Source: Colwellia sp. PAMC 21821 (GTDB lineage Bacteria > Pseudomonadota > Gammaproteobacteria > Enterobacterales > Alteromonadaceae). Taken from it: DNA of 64,000 bases. Positions 28,001 to 35,674 of this stretch are shown here, in pieces. A program made the translations under genes and the position numbers. The notes under the pieces are model-generated. The model saw nothing but the letters and a program-made list of their open reading frames with translations. It made no database searches and was not told the origin of the DNA. The stretch covers positions 4,216,001-4,280,000 of the forward strand of contig NZ_CP014943.1 of NCBI RefSeq assembly GCF_002077175.1, given 5' to 3'. The number at the start of each line of letters is the position of its first letter. Position 1 is the stretch's first letter.

Positions 28001-28624
28001 AGAGAAACTTGCTGAAATTTTACGATTAAACTCACCTGAGTAATCATTATAACGACCTTGTACTTCCACTGTTCGTTTAGGAGATTTGATAGATAAAGGT
28101 CTAACTGTTCTCAACACTATATTTGCGCCAAGTGAGCCTTCATCTTGGTCAGCAGAAGCTGTTTTTTGAACATCAATAGAAGATAAAATATCAGAAGAAA
28201 AAGAACTAAGGTCAACACTTTGGTCAGCAACTGCACCATCACCACTACCGCTTAAACCACTGGTTAATGCGATGCCATTCATTGATATTTGATTTAAAGC
28301 AGGGCCTGCACCACGTACTGATATTTTAGTGCCTTCTCCATCTTGCTCTTGAACCGTAACACCGGTAACACGCGATAGCGCATCGGCAATATTTTGATCT
28401 GTTGACTTACCTACATCTTCAGCATGAATGGAATCAACGACACCGTCAGAATAACGTTTTGCATTGATGGATTTTTTTAGACTGCTTTTGAACCCTGTTA
28501 CTTCAATAACTTCAACTGCACTTTTTGGTTCTTTTTTCTCTTCATTCTCAGCAGCATTTGCGATAGGCAAAGCTAAAGATGCCAAGATTGAAATTGAAAT
28601 GGCGTTCAACTTCATATATTTCAT
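25055..28624 (-). CDS. TonB-dependent receptor, 1189 residues
   Basis: A signal peptide (MKYMKLNAISISILASLALP, ending ANAAEN) is followed by a TonB-box-like EVIEVTGFKSSL. The plug has DVGKSTDQNIADALSRVTGVTV and GEGTKISVRGAG. The very long beta-barrel ends in the C-terminal Phe of QFRLGIRGSF. It should import galactan oligosaccharides across the outer membrane. Next to it are the Ig-like lipoprotein, two sulfatases (same strand) and the divergent GH2 beta-galactosidase, which makes it the main receptor candidate for this part of the PUL. It is diverged from the other two receptors, with large loop insertions, so it probably takes a different ligand. Confidence 0.93.
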   Translation of the reverse strand: MKYMKLNAISISILASLALPIANAAENEEKKEPKSAVEVIEVTGFKSSLKKSINAKRYSDGVVDSIHAEDVGKSTDQNIADALSRVTGVTVQEQDGEGTKISVRGAGPALNQISMNGIALTSGLSGSGDGAVADQSVDLSSFSSDILSSIDVQKTASADQDEGSLGANIVLRTVRPLSIKSPKRTVEVQGRYNDYSGEFNRKISASFSDKFMDDNLGFIFTIADETQSTRVDEFKMEWDDEVHSAAANKARDSRTGELITTETEFITPASAEYKLNSNKRDRLSATAGIQFLPTETTEVQIDLNYSKQDIDLDNHRYNMQFGLTDPNLDTDPQEDWWTINQETHTQEKRLMRRSKGRIYRQLDGQEVENKLASFNIKQIITDTLSADLTMGYSRTTSGSKENANIVLIPKGNTRDTPLVSNSPNIPSLEPSGVDCSSGVCNLVVAEQLSFYQPGTIQANNALAPNTTNPLDPFLFSVQNVSQDLDKNSDTNKSIFLDFDWDVEFLGVNRIEFGGKYTNRVKDVSSLRTIITDATSLLDDNGEEISIPGGLSSLRMVDVLGGGAFPVDNFMDGIVSNRQDFLNGWGVVDPFKALAYASGDGRDVRTKEDSTGSRVIEQDVSALYTKLNFEYFDGFMTGNVGLRYVKTKTAAEAYTKINYPGNANVYDVSGLIYNQQLANTNLPACTLSTNGGDNPLDYPNGNQNEYPINLPAPGTCYEALFLYDFHKSDLVNGILPPELQAFGNQILDVVYDAQGNVIGINNNSSNSNGRNGRFPNNATNPIKAWADRSTNINNTLNGQPIGTDASQRSVINQDSASNNVFLPSLNLNFALSDDLIGRFSASKTMARPGFDDTRPSGNINEDIFKVNGSGQINNTALKPLESKNLDLSLEWYFNESGLLSFAYFRKDMKNFTESIAETYLWKDLRTNYDLEGVENLDDVLLTPTPLLGDDGEQKVDEFTGLPMWEETPYTELADGSTCMPDRSSHSNLSEAWTFNCHTLILDVKRNGKGALTQGIEFNYTQVYDFLPGALSGLGLSVNYTFADSESDKETSVTTGKTVSPLPQPYTPRHSANTTLFWEKDGFMMRLAHRYNSIQLVNRNIADGNAAEWSDATSRLDFSSSYKLNKTISLTFQALNLTDDTNRNFLTSTGFVINGEVLDEGNAMTDNVNTSRTTQLFKTGRQFRLGIRGSF

Positions 28625-29033
28625 ATCATATCTCCCCTCGTGAATTTTAAGTTCAAGCTTAATTCCACTTTACTTTTTATTGTTTAACTATAGCTGATTT
28701 ATATATCCAACTTTTCAGATTAACCTTAAAGGTGGTTTAGCGCATTCCTTTGATTGATAATCGCACAAAGTTAAAAAAATATCTAGTTTTATTTAAAATC
28801 ATATGATTTAACATATAATTAAATTAAATCTCTGTTATTTAAGGTTTATATTGTTATTTGTTGAGTTTTTCAATTTAAGCCCCAACTGTTAATATCCTTA
28901 TTAGCTGGTCTTTATTGGTGTTTTTTTTAGAATTTAAGAGGTTTTTCGGTTTCCCTATTTATTTGTTTGTGTCATTATTCACTCATAGTAAGGTTTTCCT
29001 CTATTGAGGATAAATATAATTAGGTAACAAAAG
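28625..29033. other. 409-bp divergent promoter region (TBDR / GH2)
   Basis: Very AT-rich and without a gene. It must hold the promoters of both divergent genes. The one clear structure is the palindrome at 28796-28809, listed separately. Confidence 0.6.
28796..28809. promoter_or_regulatory. 14-bp palindrome AAATCATATGATTT
   Basis: A perfect palindrome about midway between the divergent TBDR and GH2 starts. It could be an operator shared by both. No second copy was noticed in the window, and it lacks the central CG of LacI-type sites. Confidence 0.35.
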
Positions 29034-31541
29034 ATGGGTATGAACTACAAGTTAAAAGAATATAAGTTTTACAAGGTGTATAGTGCTACGCTTTTATTGT
29101 TATTTTCATTTAATTGCCTTTCTGTGCAAGATGTAACGACTAAACAGAGCTTTAATGATGGTTGGAAGTTTGCCAAAGGCGCAATAGCTGACGCAGAAAA
29201 AGAAAGCTTTAAAGATAGCAACTGGCAAGGTATTAAATTACCGCATGACTTAGCAATATTTGGTCCTTTTGATACAAAATATAATGCACGTACAGGTGGC
29301 TTACCTGTTTTTGGTACTTCGTGGTATCGAAAATCTTTTAATTTACCAACATTTGCGCAAGATAAATTTGTCACAATTACATTCGATGGGGTAATGGATA
29401 ACTCTGAAGTTTATATAAATGGTCATTTTGTCGGAAAGCGTCCTTTTGGCTATATTGGATTTGCCTATGACATAACCCCCTTTTTAAATCCAATTGGGGA
29501 TAATAATTTAATCGCGGTAAAGGTAGCTCCTGAAAACAATGCCGCTCGTTGGTACTCTGGCGCAGGTATTTATCGAAATACATGGATAGAAATTGACGAT
29601 CAAGTTCATGTAGCAAAGTGGGGGACTTTTGTCTCAACTCCTGAAGTATCTAGAGATAAAGCAAAAGTAAATTTAAAAACTAAAGTTGTAAATAAAGGCG
29701 ATGATGTTTCTATTACTTTAGTTCACACCGTAAAAAGTGAATTGGGTGATGTAGTTAAAAAAGTATCGCAAAACTATGAAATCAAAGCAAATAAAACAAC
29801 TGAGTTAGCGCAAGAATTTATAATTTCAAATCCTATTTTGTGGGATGTTAATAATCCCCACAGATACCAAATTAGCACTGCCGTTATCAAAAATAATAAA
29901 ACAGTGGATATCTACTCAACTCCACTAGGTGTTAGGCATATTGAGTATAAGCCTGATGATGGTTTTTGGTTGAATTGGCGACGAGTTCAAATTCAAGGGG
30001 TAAGCTTACATCATGATAATGGCCCTTTAGGTGCGGTTGTTAATAAGCGTGCAATTGAGAGAAAATTTGAAATAATGCAGGACATGGGCGCGAACTCTGT
30101 GCGTACTACACATAATCCACCATCACCTGAGTTAGTTGAGTTAGCCGATAAGATGGGTATTTTATTGCAAGTTGAAGCGTTTGATATGTGGAAAATTCAA
30201 AAACCAACTATAGATAATGGCTACCAAAAATACTTCGATGAATGGCATGAGCGTGATTTGCGCGATATGATCATTCAACATCGCAATAATCCCTCTGTAA
30301 TCATGTGGAGCTCAGGTAATGAAGTGATGGAGCAAAGGGAGAGTGACGGTGCTGTAATCACAAAACATTTAACCGATATTATGCATGATGAAGACCCTAC
30401 ACGTTTAGTGACCAATGGTTTAAGTATGTACCCTGATTTTCTAGATAATAAGCTGGGTGACGAACTCGATATTGTTGGTTTAAATTACAAGGCTTATAAA
30501 TATGCGGAAATTAAAAAGCAACATCCAGATTGGATTCTATTAGGTACTGAAACATCTTCTGTTGTGAGCACTCGAGGCGTTTATCACCTACCCATTGAAA
30601 AATACAAAAAACACGAATCAAAGTATGTTTCTAGCTATGATGTGATAACCCCACCTTGGGCTTATATCCCTGATATTGAATTTGAAAACTTAAAGAATAA
30701 CCCTGCCGTTATGGGAGAGTATATCTGGACAGGATTTGATTATTTAGGTGAACCAACACCGTATGGCGGCAGAGACCATAGCAATAAAGGTTATTGGAAT
30801 GGTGATTGGCCTGCTAGAAGCTCTTCTTTTGGTGCAGTGGATTTAGTTGGATTACCTAAAGATAGATTTTACTTATATCAAAGTGAGTGGACTAAAAAAC
30901 CTATGGTTCATTTATTGCCTCATTGGAATTGGGAACATAAAATGGGTGAAGAAATCCCTGTTGTTGCTTATACCAATGCTGAATCTGTTGAGTTATTTGT
31001 TAATGGTAAATCTATGGGGAAAAAAGTTAAAGGTGTTGATACCGTAACGTTACCTGTTAAATTAAAGCATGATAAATCAGTGACACATTTTGAGTCTAAA
31101 TATAGAGTGATGTGGAATGTGAAGTATCAACCAGGAGCCATTAAAGTTATTGCGTACAACGGTGATGAAGCTGTAGCTGAGAAAGAAATAAAAACGGCAG
31201 GTTTACCATATCAGATAGAATTAGTACCCGATCGTCATGAAATTAATGCAGATGGTGAAGATTTATCTTATGTTACTGTTTTAATCAAAGATAAAGACGG
31301 AAATTTATGCCCCAATGCTGACAATAAAGTAATCTTTACTGTTGAAGGCGCAGCGGTTATTGAAGGGGTAGGTAATGGTGATTCTGCAACGGTTGAGCCT
31401 TTTAAAGCAGACTATAGAAGAGCTTTTTATGGTAAAGCGATGCTTATTATTAAAAGTAAAGAAGAAGAGCAGGGGGTTATTAAAATAAGAGCCTATTCAG
31501 ATCGATTAGTAGCGGCCGAGATCAACTTAAAAAGTATTTAA
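29034..31541 (+). CDS. GH2 beta-galactosidase, exported
   Basis: 835 residues with a signal peptide (ATLLLLFSFNCLS). The GH2 domains are in order: sugar-binding jelly roll (GVMDNSEVYINGHFVG), Ig-like domain, TIM barrel, then DUF4982-like and Ig-like C-terminal domains as in the longer GalB-type enzymes. The acid/base is E430 in WSSGNEVMEQ and the nucleophile E506 in LLGTETSS. It should release terminal beta-linked galactose from desulfated galactan oligosaccharides in the periplasm or at the surface. An in-frame ATG two codons later (29040) is an alternative start. The divergent TBDR and downstream transporter and regulator fit a galactan module. A terminator follows. Confidence 0.9.
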   Translation: MGMNYKLKEYKFYKVYSATLLLLFSFNCLSVQDVTTKQSFNDGWKFAKGAIADAEKESFKDSNWQGIKLPHDLAIFGPFDTKYNARTGGLPVFGTSWYRKSFNLPTFAQDKFVTITFDGVMDNSEVYINGHFVGKRPFGYIGFAYDITPFLNPIGDNNLIAVKVAPENNAARWYSGAGIYRNTWIEIDDQVHVAKWGTFVSTPEVSRDKAKVNLKTKVVNKGDDVSITLVHTVKSELGDVVKKVSQNYEIKANKTTELAQEFIISNPILWDVNNPHRYQISTAVIKNNKTVDIYSTPLGVRHIEYKPDDGFWLNWRRVQIQGVSLHHDNGPLGAVVNKRAIERKFEIMQDMGANSVRTTHNPPSPELVELADKMGILLQVEAFDMWKIQKPTIDNGYQKYFDEWHERDLRDMIIQHRNNPSVIMWSSGNEVMEQRESDGAVITKHLTDIMHDEDPTRLVTNGLSMYPDFLDNKLGDELDIVGLNYKAYKYAEIKKQHPDWILLGTETSSVVSTRGVYHLPIEKYKKHESKYVSSYDVITPPWAYIPDIEFENLKNNPAVMGEYIWTGFDYLGEPTPYGGRDHSNKGYWNGDWPARSSSFGAVDLVGLPKDRFYLYQSEWTKKPMVHLLPHWNWEHKMGEEIPVVAYTNAESVELFVNGKSMGKKVKGVDTVTLPVKLKHDKSVTHFESKYRVMWNVKYQPGAIKVIAYNGDEAVAEKEIKTAGLPYQIELVPDRHEINADGEDLSYVTVLIKDKDGNLCPNADNKVIFTVEGAAVIEGVGNGDSATVEPFKADYRRAFYGKAMLIIKSKEEEQGVIKIRAYSDRLVAAEINLKSI

Positions 31542-31550
31542 TTTTAAATA

Positions 31551-31583
31551 AAGACCCTGTAACAGATTTCATGACAGGGTCTT
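31551..31583 (+). terminator. Terminator after GH2
   Basis: AAGACCCTGT / ACAGGGTCTT with a 13-base loop, ten bases after the GH2 stop; the following T-run is short (ATT). Confidence 0.65.
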
Positions 31584-31789
31584 ATTAAACGTTGTAATAG
31601 TTGGTGCTTATCAAATCGAACCTATAACTGATTTTGTATAACTGCCCGCTCGATAGATAGCTTGATGTCGAGCAGGTATAAACTAGTATCTATAAGTTTC
31701 TAAGCTTAAGTAATTTATTTTATATAAATTTCTGCCATTCCTCGCTATATTTAATCTATATCAATTGCACACACACTCTTTTTTTATTT

Positions 31790-33148
31790 ATGAATGAGCT
31801 TATGCCAGTCCAAGAAAAATCAGTAAAGCTTCAACAAAGAATCATTTTAGGCTTTGGCTTTTTAGCTATATTCTTTTCTCACCAGGGCTTGAGTATTTTT
31901 GCCACCCCTTATTATCAAATGACGCTGGGTGTTGATCCCATGTGGCTTGCCCTCGGCATAAAGTTACCTGCTATTGTTGTTATTTTTTTTGCACCCTATA
32001 TTGGCAATCTTTCAGATATATGTCGTTCTAGGTATGGACGCAGAAGACCATTTTTAATGGTGTTTCCTTGGCTTAGTTGTGTATGTTTTGGTTGTATTTG
32101 GATGGTCCCAACGTCTTGGAGTATTAATACACAAGTTAGCTATTTTTTAGTCATGGTTACGCTATTTTATTTCGCTAATTCGTTATGGGTGATCCCACTT
32201 AAGTGTTTAACCTATGAAGCGTCGACAAACAGTCAGGAAAGAACGTCGATACTAGCATTTGTAGCTTACTTCTTTAAATTTGGAGGTATTACCTATCAAT
32301 GGTTATTTCCACTGGCACAACTCAGTATTTTTGGCGGGGTAGTAATTGGTATTAAGTATGTCGGCTGGGGAATAGCGCTTATTTGTATCGGATTATTCGG
32401 CATGCTTCCTGGGCTTTTTATAAAAGAACGAAGCTATAAAAGCCAAAAGAAGAATAAGTCAATTTCAATTATGGCGAGTATAAAAGCAGTGCTCGAAATG
32501 CGGAATATGCGTATATTATTATTGATCATTATAACGCAGTTTATGCTCGGCTCTTTAGCAGCAAATATTGATTATTATGTGTTAGTTTATTACATGAACG
32601 ATGGTGATATAGCTCAAGGTGCTATTTCAAAAGGCATATTATCTAGTAGTTATGCTGTAATGGGATTTGTTTCTGTAGCGGTGATAACCAAGTTATCTGC
32701 TAAATATGGCAAGCGACAAACACTCATTTGGGTTTATACATTAGGTGTTTTTGGCGGAATCATGAAATGGTTTATTTATCAGCCAGGCCAAGAATGGTTT
32801 TTAATTTTAGACGCATTGTTATGTGTTAGTGTCTGGCCTTCATTAGGGGTACTTGTTTCCTCTATGATCACTGACTTAATTGACTCAGATGAAAAAAAGC
32901 ATGATTTAAGAAGAGAAGGTATATTTGTTTCTGTGCAAATGTGGACTTTACAAATCACTATAGCGATATCAGCTATTTTTTCAGGAGCAGCATTAAACTG
33001 GATTGGTTTTGATGCTGAATTAGCTAGTGCTCAAACAGATTCGAGTATTATGTGGATGAGAATATTATTAGCTGGAGGGACTATTCTATCAGCCTTAATA
33101 TGTTTAATTCTTGCTAAGCAATACGATTTAGATGAACGTAAAGTATAA
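31790..33148 (+). CDS. GPH-type (melibiose/sucrose-carrier-like) major facilitator transporter
   Basis: 452 residues, about twelve membrane segments, no signal peptide. The loop after helix 2 reads GNLSDICRSRYGRRRPFL, the hallmark of the glycoside-pentoside-hexuronide cation symporters and their SLC45-like relatives. These import disaccharides or glycosides across the inner membrane using H+ or Na+. In this locus it is the natural candidate for uptake of a galacto-disaccharide produced by GH2 or the other enzymes. The ribosome site is poor. It lies between GH2 and the convergent LacI regulator. Confidence 0.85.
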   Translation: MNELMPVQEKSVKLQQRIILGFGFLAIFFSHQGLSIFATPYYQMTLGVDPMWLALGIKLPAIVVIFFAPYIGNLSDICRSRYGRRRPFLMVFPWLSCVCFGCIWMVPTSWSINTQVSYFLVMVTLFYFANSLWVIPLKCLTYEASTNSQERTSILAFVAYFFKFGGITYQWLFPLAQLSIFGGVVIGIKYVGWGIALICIGLFGMLPGLFIKERSYKSQKKNKSISIMASIKAVLEMRNMRILLLIIITQFMLGSLAANIDYYVLVYYMNDGDIAQGAISKGILSSSYAVMGFVSVAVITKLSAKYGKRQTLIWVYTLGVFGGIMKWFIYQPGQEWFLILDALLCVSVWPSLGVLVSSMITDLIDSDEKKHDLRREGIFVSVQMWTLQITIAISAIFSGAALNWIGFDAELASAQTDSSIMWMRILLAGGTILSALICLILAKQYDLDERKV

Positions 33149-33160
33149 ATCGGTAGGTAG

Positions 33161-33216
33161 TTAATTAGTTAATTAGTTAATTAGTTAATTAGTTAATTAG
33201 TTAATTAGTTAGTTAG
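33161..33216. repeat. Tandem 8-bp repeat TTAATTAG (6 perfect copies plus 1 variant)
   Basis: Six exact copies of TTAATTAG and a final TTAGTTAG lie between the convergent transporter and LacI genes. It is a simple-sequence repeat likely to vary in number by slippage; no coding role is visible. Confidence 0.9.
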
Positions 33217-33239
33217 GTAAATTTGGTTTTACCTAACTA
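33210..33239. terminator. Probable bidirectional terminator between convergent genes
   Basis: TAGTTAGGTAAA / TTTACCTAACTA, a 12-bp stem with a six-base loop, starts within the last repeat unit. It could end both the transporter and the LacI transcripts, though T-runs are absent. Confidence 0.45.
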
Positions 33240-33281
33240 CACAAGCAATCATTTCGACAATGATAACCAACAGAAGAGTAA

Positions 33282-34283
33282 TTAAGATATATCTTTTACT
33301 GAATCTCTTTCAACTAATGTTGCCATAAATTGATGAGATTGATTTACCGGCTTTTTATCATTATGAGTTAATTGTATGGACAATTGAGTGGCGTATTGTC
33401 CCATGTCATAAATTGGGTAGTGCATTGTCGTCAGACCTGGTCTGCTTGTGGATGCAATTAGCACGTCATCAAAACCCATTACTGATACATCTTCAGGGAC
33501 CTTAATACCCATATCTTGTAATTCATTCATCGCCCCAACAGCCATCATGTCATTGTAGGCAATAAGCGCGGTAAATTCTGCTTTACTATTAATTAACTCT
33601 CTAGCCAATTTTTTCCCACCGTCTAATGATGGAATTCCTTCTTTAATGCAGTCAGCACTTATTTGTATGCCTTTACTAGCATAAAAATGTGTGATCCCAA
33701 AAAGTCGATCGAACGCATCAGAAATGCCTCTATCACTATTGATGATAGCAATTTTTCTATGTCCTTTATTATATAAAAACTCTGCGGCAGTGCGTCCTGC
33801 AGAAGAATTGTCTAACCAGACACAACGTGAAGATACTTCACTGATATGACGGTTGATAACAACTAATCCTGGGGTGTCTTCAACAAGGGTTAAAATTTCT
33901 TTTTGCGGTAACATTTTATTGTGTAGAATTATATTCTCACAGCCGAGTTCTTTTAAAGAGTCTATTGCATTGAACACGGTGTTTTTATCGTTAGAGTTAC
34001 TCATTAGTACTCTATATTTTTCACTTAAGGCGGCATCTGAAACGCCTGTAGATAAACTCCCATAAAAAGGACTTGAAAAGTTAGGCGTAACTATGCCCAT
34101 AAGTTCAGTCTTTTGACCCGCTAATGCACGGGCATTAATGTTAGGGCGATAGCCTACTTCATCAATTATTTTCTGAACTTGTTTACGACATTTATTACCT
34201 ACTTTTCCTTTACCATTAATCACTCGAGATACTGTCGTAGGTGATACATTAGCAATTTTCGCTATCTCTTTTATTGTGATCAT
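33282..34283 (-). CDS. LacI-family transcriptional regulator
   Basis: 333 residues from the start with an AAAGG ribosome site; the open frame extends seven codons further. The N-terminal helix-turn-helix reads ITIKEIAKIANVSPTTVSRVINGKG, the standard LacI domain with the central VS-TTVSRV recognition helix. The effector domain shows GIVTPNFSSPFYG, AEFTALIAYNDMMAVGAM, PEDVSVMGFDD and TTMHYP, as in CcpA/GalR-like members. It most likely represses the PUL and responds to galactose or a galacto-oligosaccharide. Candidate LacI-type sites with a central CG occur before galT (53997-54010), GH110 (60455-60468) and GH82 (35372-35385). It is the only intact LacI-type regulator in the window. Confidence 0.92.
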   Translation of the reverse strand: MITIKEIAKIANVSPTTVSRVINGKGKVGNKCRKQVQKIIDEVGYRPNINARALAGQKTELMGIVTPNFSSPFYGSLSTGVSDAALSEKYRVLMSNSNDKNTVFNAIDSLKELGCENIILHNKMLPQKEILTLVEDTPGLVVINRHISEVSSRCVWLDNSSAGRTAAEFLYNKGHRKIAIINSDRGISDAFDRLFGITHFYASKGIQISADCIKEGIPSLDGGKKLARELINSKAEFTALIAYNDMMAVGAMNELQDMGIKVPEDVSVMGFDDVLIASTSRPGLTTMHYPIYDMGQYATQLSIQLTHNDKKPVNQSHQFMATLVERDSVKDIS

Positions 34284-34386
34284 AATAACCTTTGATATTT
34301 GCAAATTTAGGGGTTTATCTAACTAATTTGGATATATAACAAAATTAACAAGATAAGTCGATATAAAGAGTAGATTTAAGTAATTT

Positions 34387-35289
34387 TTAGTTAAATTTCA
34401 TTAACATTTTAGCAAATTCTTTACCTAGCCTAACTTGGCCTTCAGTGTTGTAGTGAACATTGTCATGTTTAGGATAATCTAACCAATTAGAATTTATACT
34501 GGTATTAACTATATCAACGTTTACATCTTCATCAGCAATAACTTGCATGGCATTTCGTACAATTTCAGGTCCTTGCTTGAATTTACCGTAAGTTGAATTT
34601 ATTTGGCCTATAACAAAAGGTTTAAAATTAAATTTATGTCGAAGTTCTTTAATTAGATCCGTTAGATTTTGTTGATAACCTATGGCTGAAAACTCTTTCG
34701 ATGCGTCATTCTCACCTTGTAGCCAAACCATACCGATAATTTTATAAGGCTGCTTTTGATTATCTAAAAGGGTAAGTTGTTTATTAATGTTTTCACTGAA
34801 CATGGAAAATAAAGGTAAATTTTCTTTATAACCTTTCTCTGCTTTTATTGCGTTAGCTTTAGTCCAATATGGGTTCCAGGCACCATAAAGCGAAGTGCCA
34901 CCATAAGCCGTTTTTAGTAATAAAAAACGTTTATTAGGGTAGGCCTCTGCAAGTGTTAAACCTATTAGCATTTCAGGTCCAAATGTTTTATATGCACCGT
35001 ACTTTTTCTTATGATAATCAGATGTTTTATAGGTTAATGGTCCCGCTTCTTCATCTCTTAAGGCATATTGAACTCTGTTCTTAGTGGCGGTGATTCTGTT
35101 TTTAATCGCTTGTGATAACTCATCATAGTTGCCAGCTCCTTCCATATTTGATTGCCCCGCTAATAAAACCACATTAATTACTTGGCTGGTTTTATCTACT
35201 TCAACATTGGAGTTATTAGTGCAGGCAACAGTGGTAAAAAGTAACCCTAAACAGAAAAATATATAATTATTTTTTATATAACACACCAT
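34387..35289 (-). CDS. SGNH/sialate-O-acetylesterase-like (SASA domain) lipoprotein
   Basis: 300 residues from the start with an AAAGGC ribosome site; the frame is open for 12 more codons. A lipobox (FTTVAC) gives a membrane-anchored protein. The esterase core is clear: block I VVLLAGQSNMEGAG with the nucleophile Ser in GQSNM, GMVWLQGENDAS (block III-like), and the C-terminal D-x-x-H in YPKHDNVHYN. It should remove acetyl or similar ester groups from a polysaccharide in the periplasm. Divergent from the first GH82-like gene and next to the LacI gene, it belongs to the galactan locus; the natural ester is unknown. Confidence 0.83.
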   Translation of the reverse strand: MVCYIKNNYIFFCLGLLFTTVACTNNSNVEVDKTSQVINVVLLAGQSNMEGAGNYDELSQAIKNRITATKNRVQYALRDEEAGPLTYKTSDYHKKKYGAYKTFGPEMLIGLTLAEAYPNKRFLLLKTAYGGTSLYGAWNPYWTKANAIKAEKGYKENLPLFSMFSENINKQLTLLDNQKQPYKIIGMVWLQGENDASKEFSAIGYQQNLTDLIKELRHKFNFKPFVIGQINSTYGKFKQGPEIVRNAMQVIADEDVNVDIVNTSINSNWLDYPKHDNVHYNTEGQVRLGKEFAKMLMKFN

Positions 35290-35371
35290 AAAAAAAGCCT
35301 TTTTAACATTTAAAACATAATTCAATTAAACAATATATCATTTTTAATATATGTTTTAAATACCCATTTAG

Positions 35372-35385
35372 GTTTATCGTTAAAC
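35372..35385. promoter_or_regulatory. Candidate LacI-type operator GTTTATCGTTAAAC
   Basis: Fourteen bases with a central CG and six of seven symmetric pairs, the layout of LacI/GalR operators. It shares 11 of 14 bases with the site upstream of GH110 (read on the other strand). It lies between the esterase and the GH82-like gene. Confidence 0.4.
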
Positions 35386-35551
35386 TTAATTGCTTTTGGT
35401 TTATCTGTTTATTACACTTATGTATAAATATTTATTCCTAAATTATATCAATGTCTTATGGTTTTTATTTTGTTTTGTTATATTTTTTAATTTATTTTGT
35501 TTCTGATGTATTTGATTTTATATTACTGAAAACACTAAAAAGGGAAAGCGG

Positions 35552-35580
35552 TTGACCTTGTGTTATAAATAACCAATAAT
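35552..35580 (+). promoter_or_regulatory. Sigma-70 promoter of the first GH82-like gene
   Basis: TTGACC, 17-base spacer, AATAAT. Each box has one mismatch to consensus. The leader would be about 90 bases, ending in an AAGGG ribosome site. Confidence 0.5.
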
Positions 35581-35674
35581 GCAAATAGTAAGTTATACCA
35601 AGGGAACAAAATTTACAAAATTTAAAAAACCTAAATAAGCTTAAAAGCATAATTATTATAATGAAGGGTTCAAT

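Larger units (their letters stand above)
35326..35674. other. 349-bp divergent region upstream of the first GH82-like gene
   Basis: No gene visible. It contains a candidate LacI-type site (35372-35385) and a promoter (35552-35580), listed separately. The final 40 bases resemble the leader of the second GH82-like gene, so the duplication includes the ribosome-binding region. Confidence 0.6.

Noticed and set aside
33161..33216. Repeat array as a possible CRISPR
   Set aside because: Units are 8 bp with no spacers and no cas genes; it is a simple tandem repeat.
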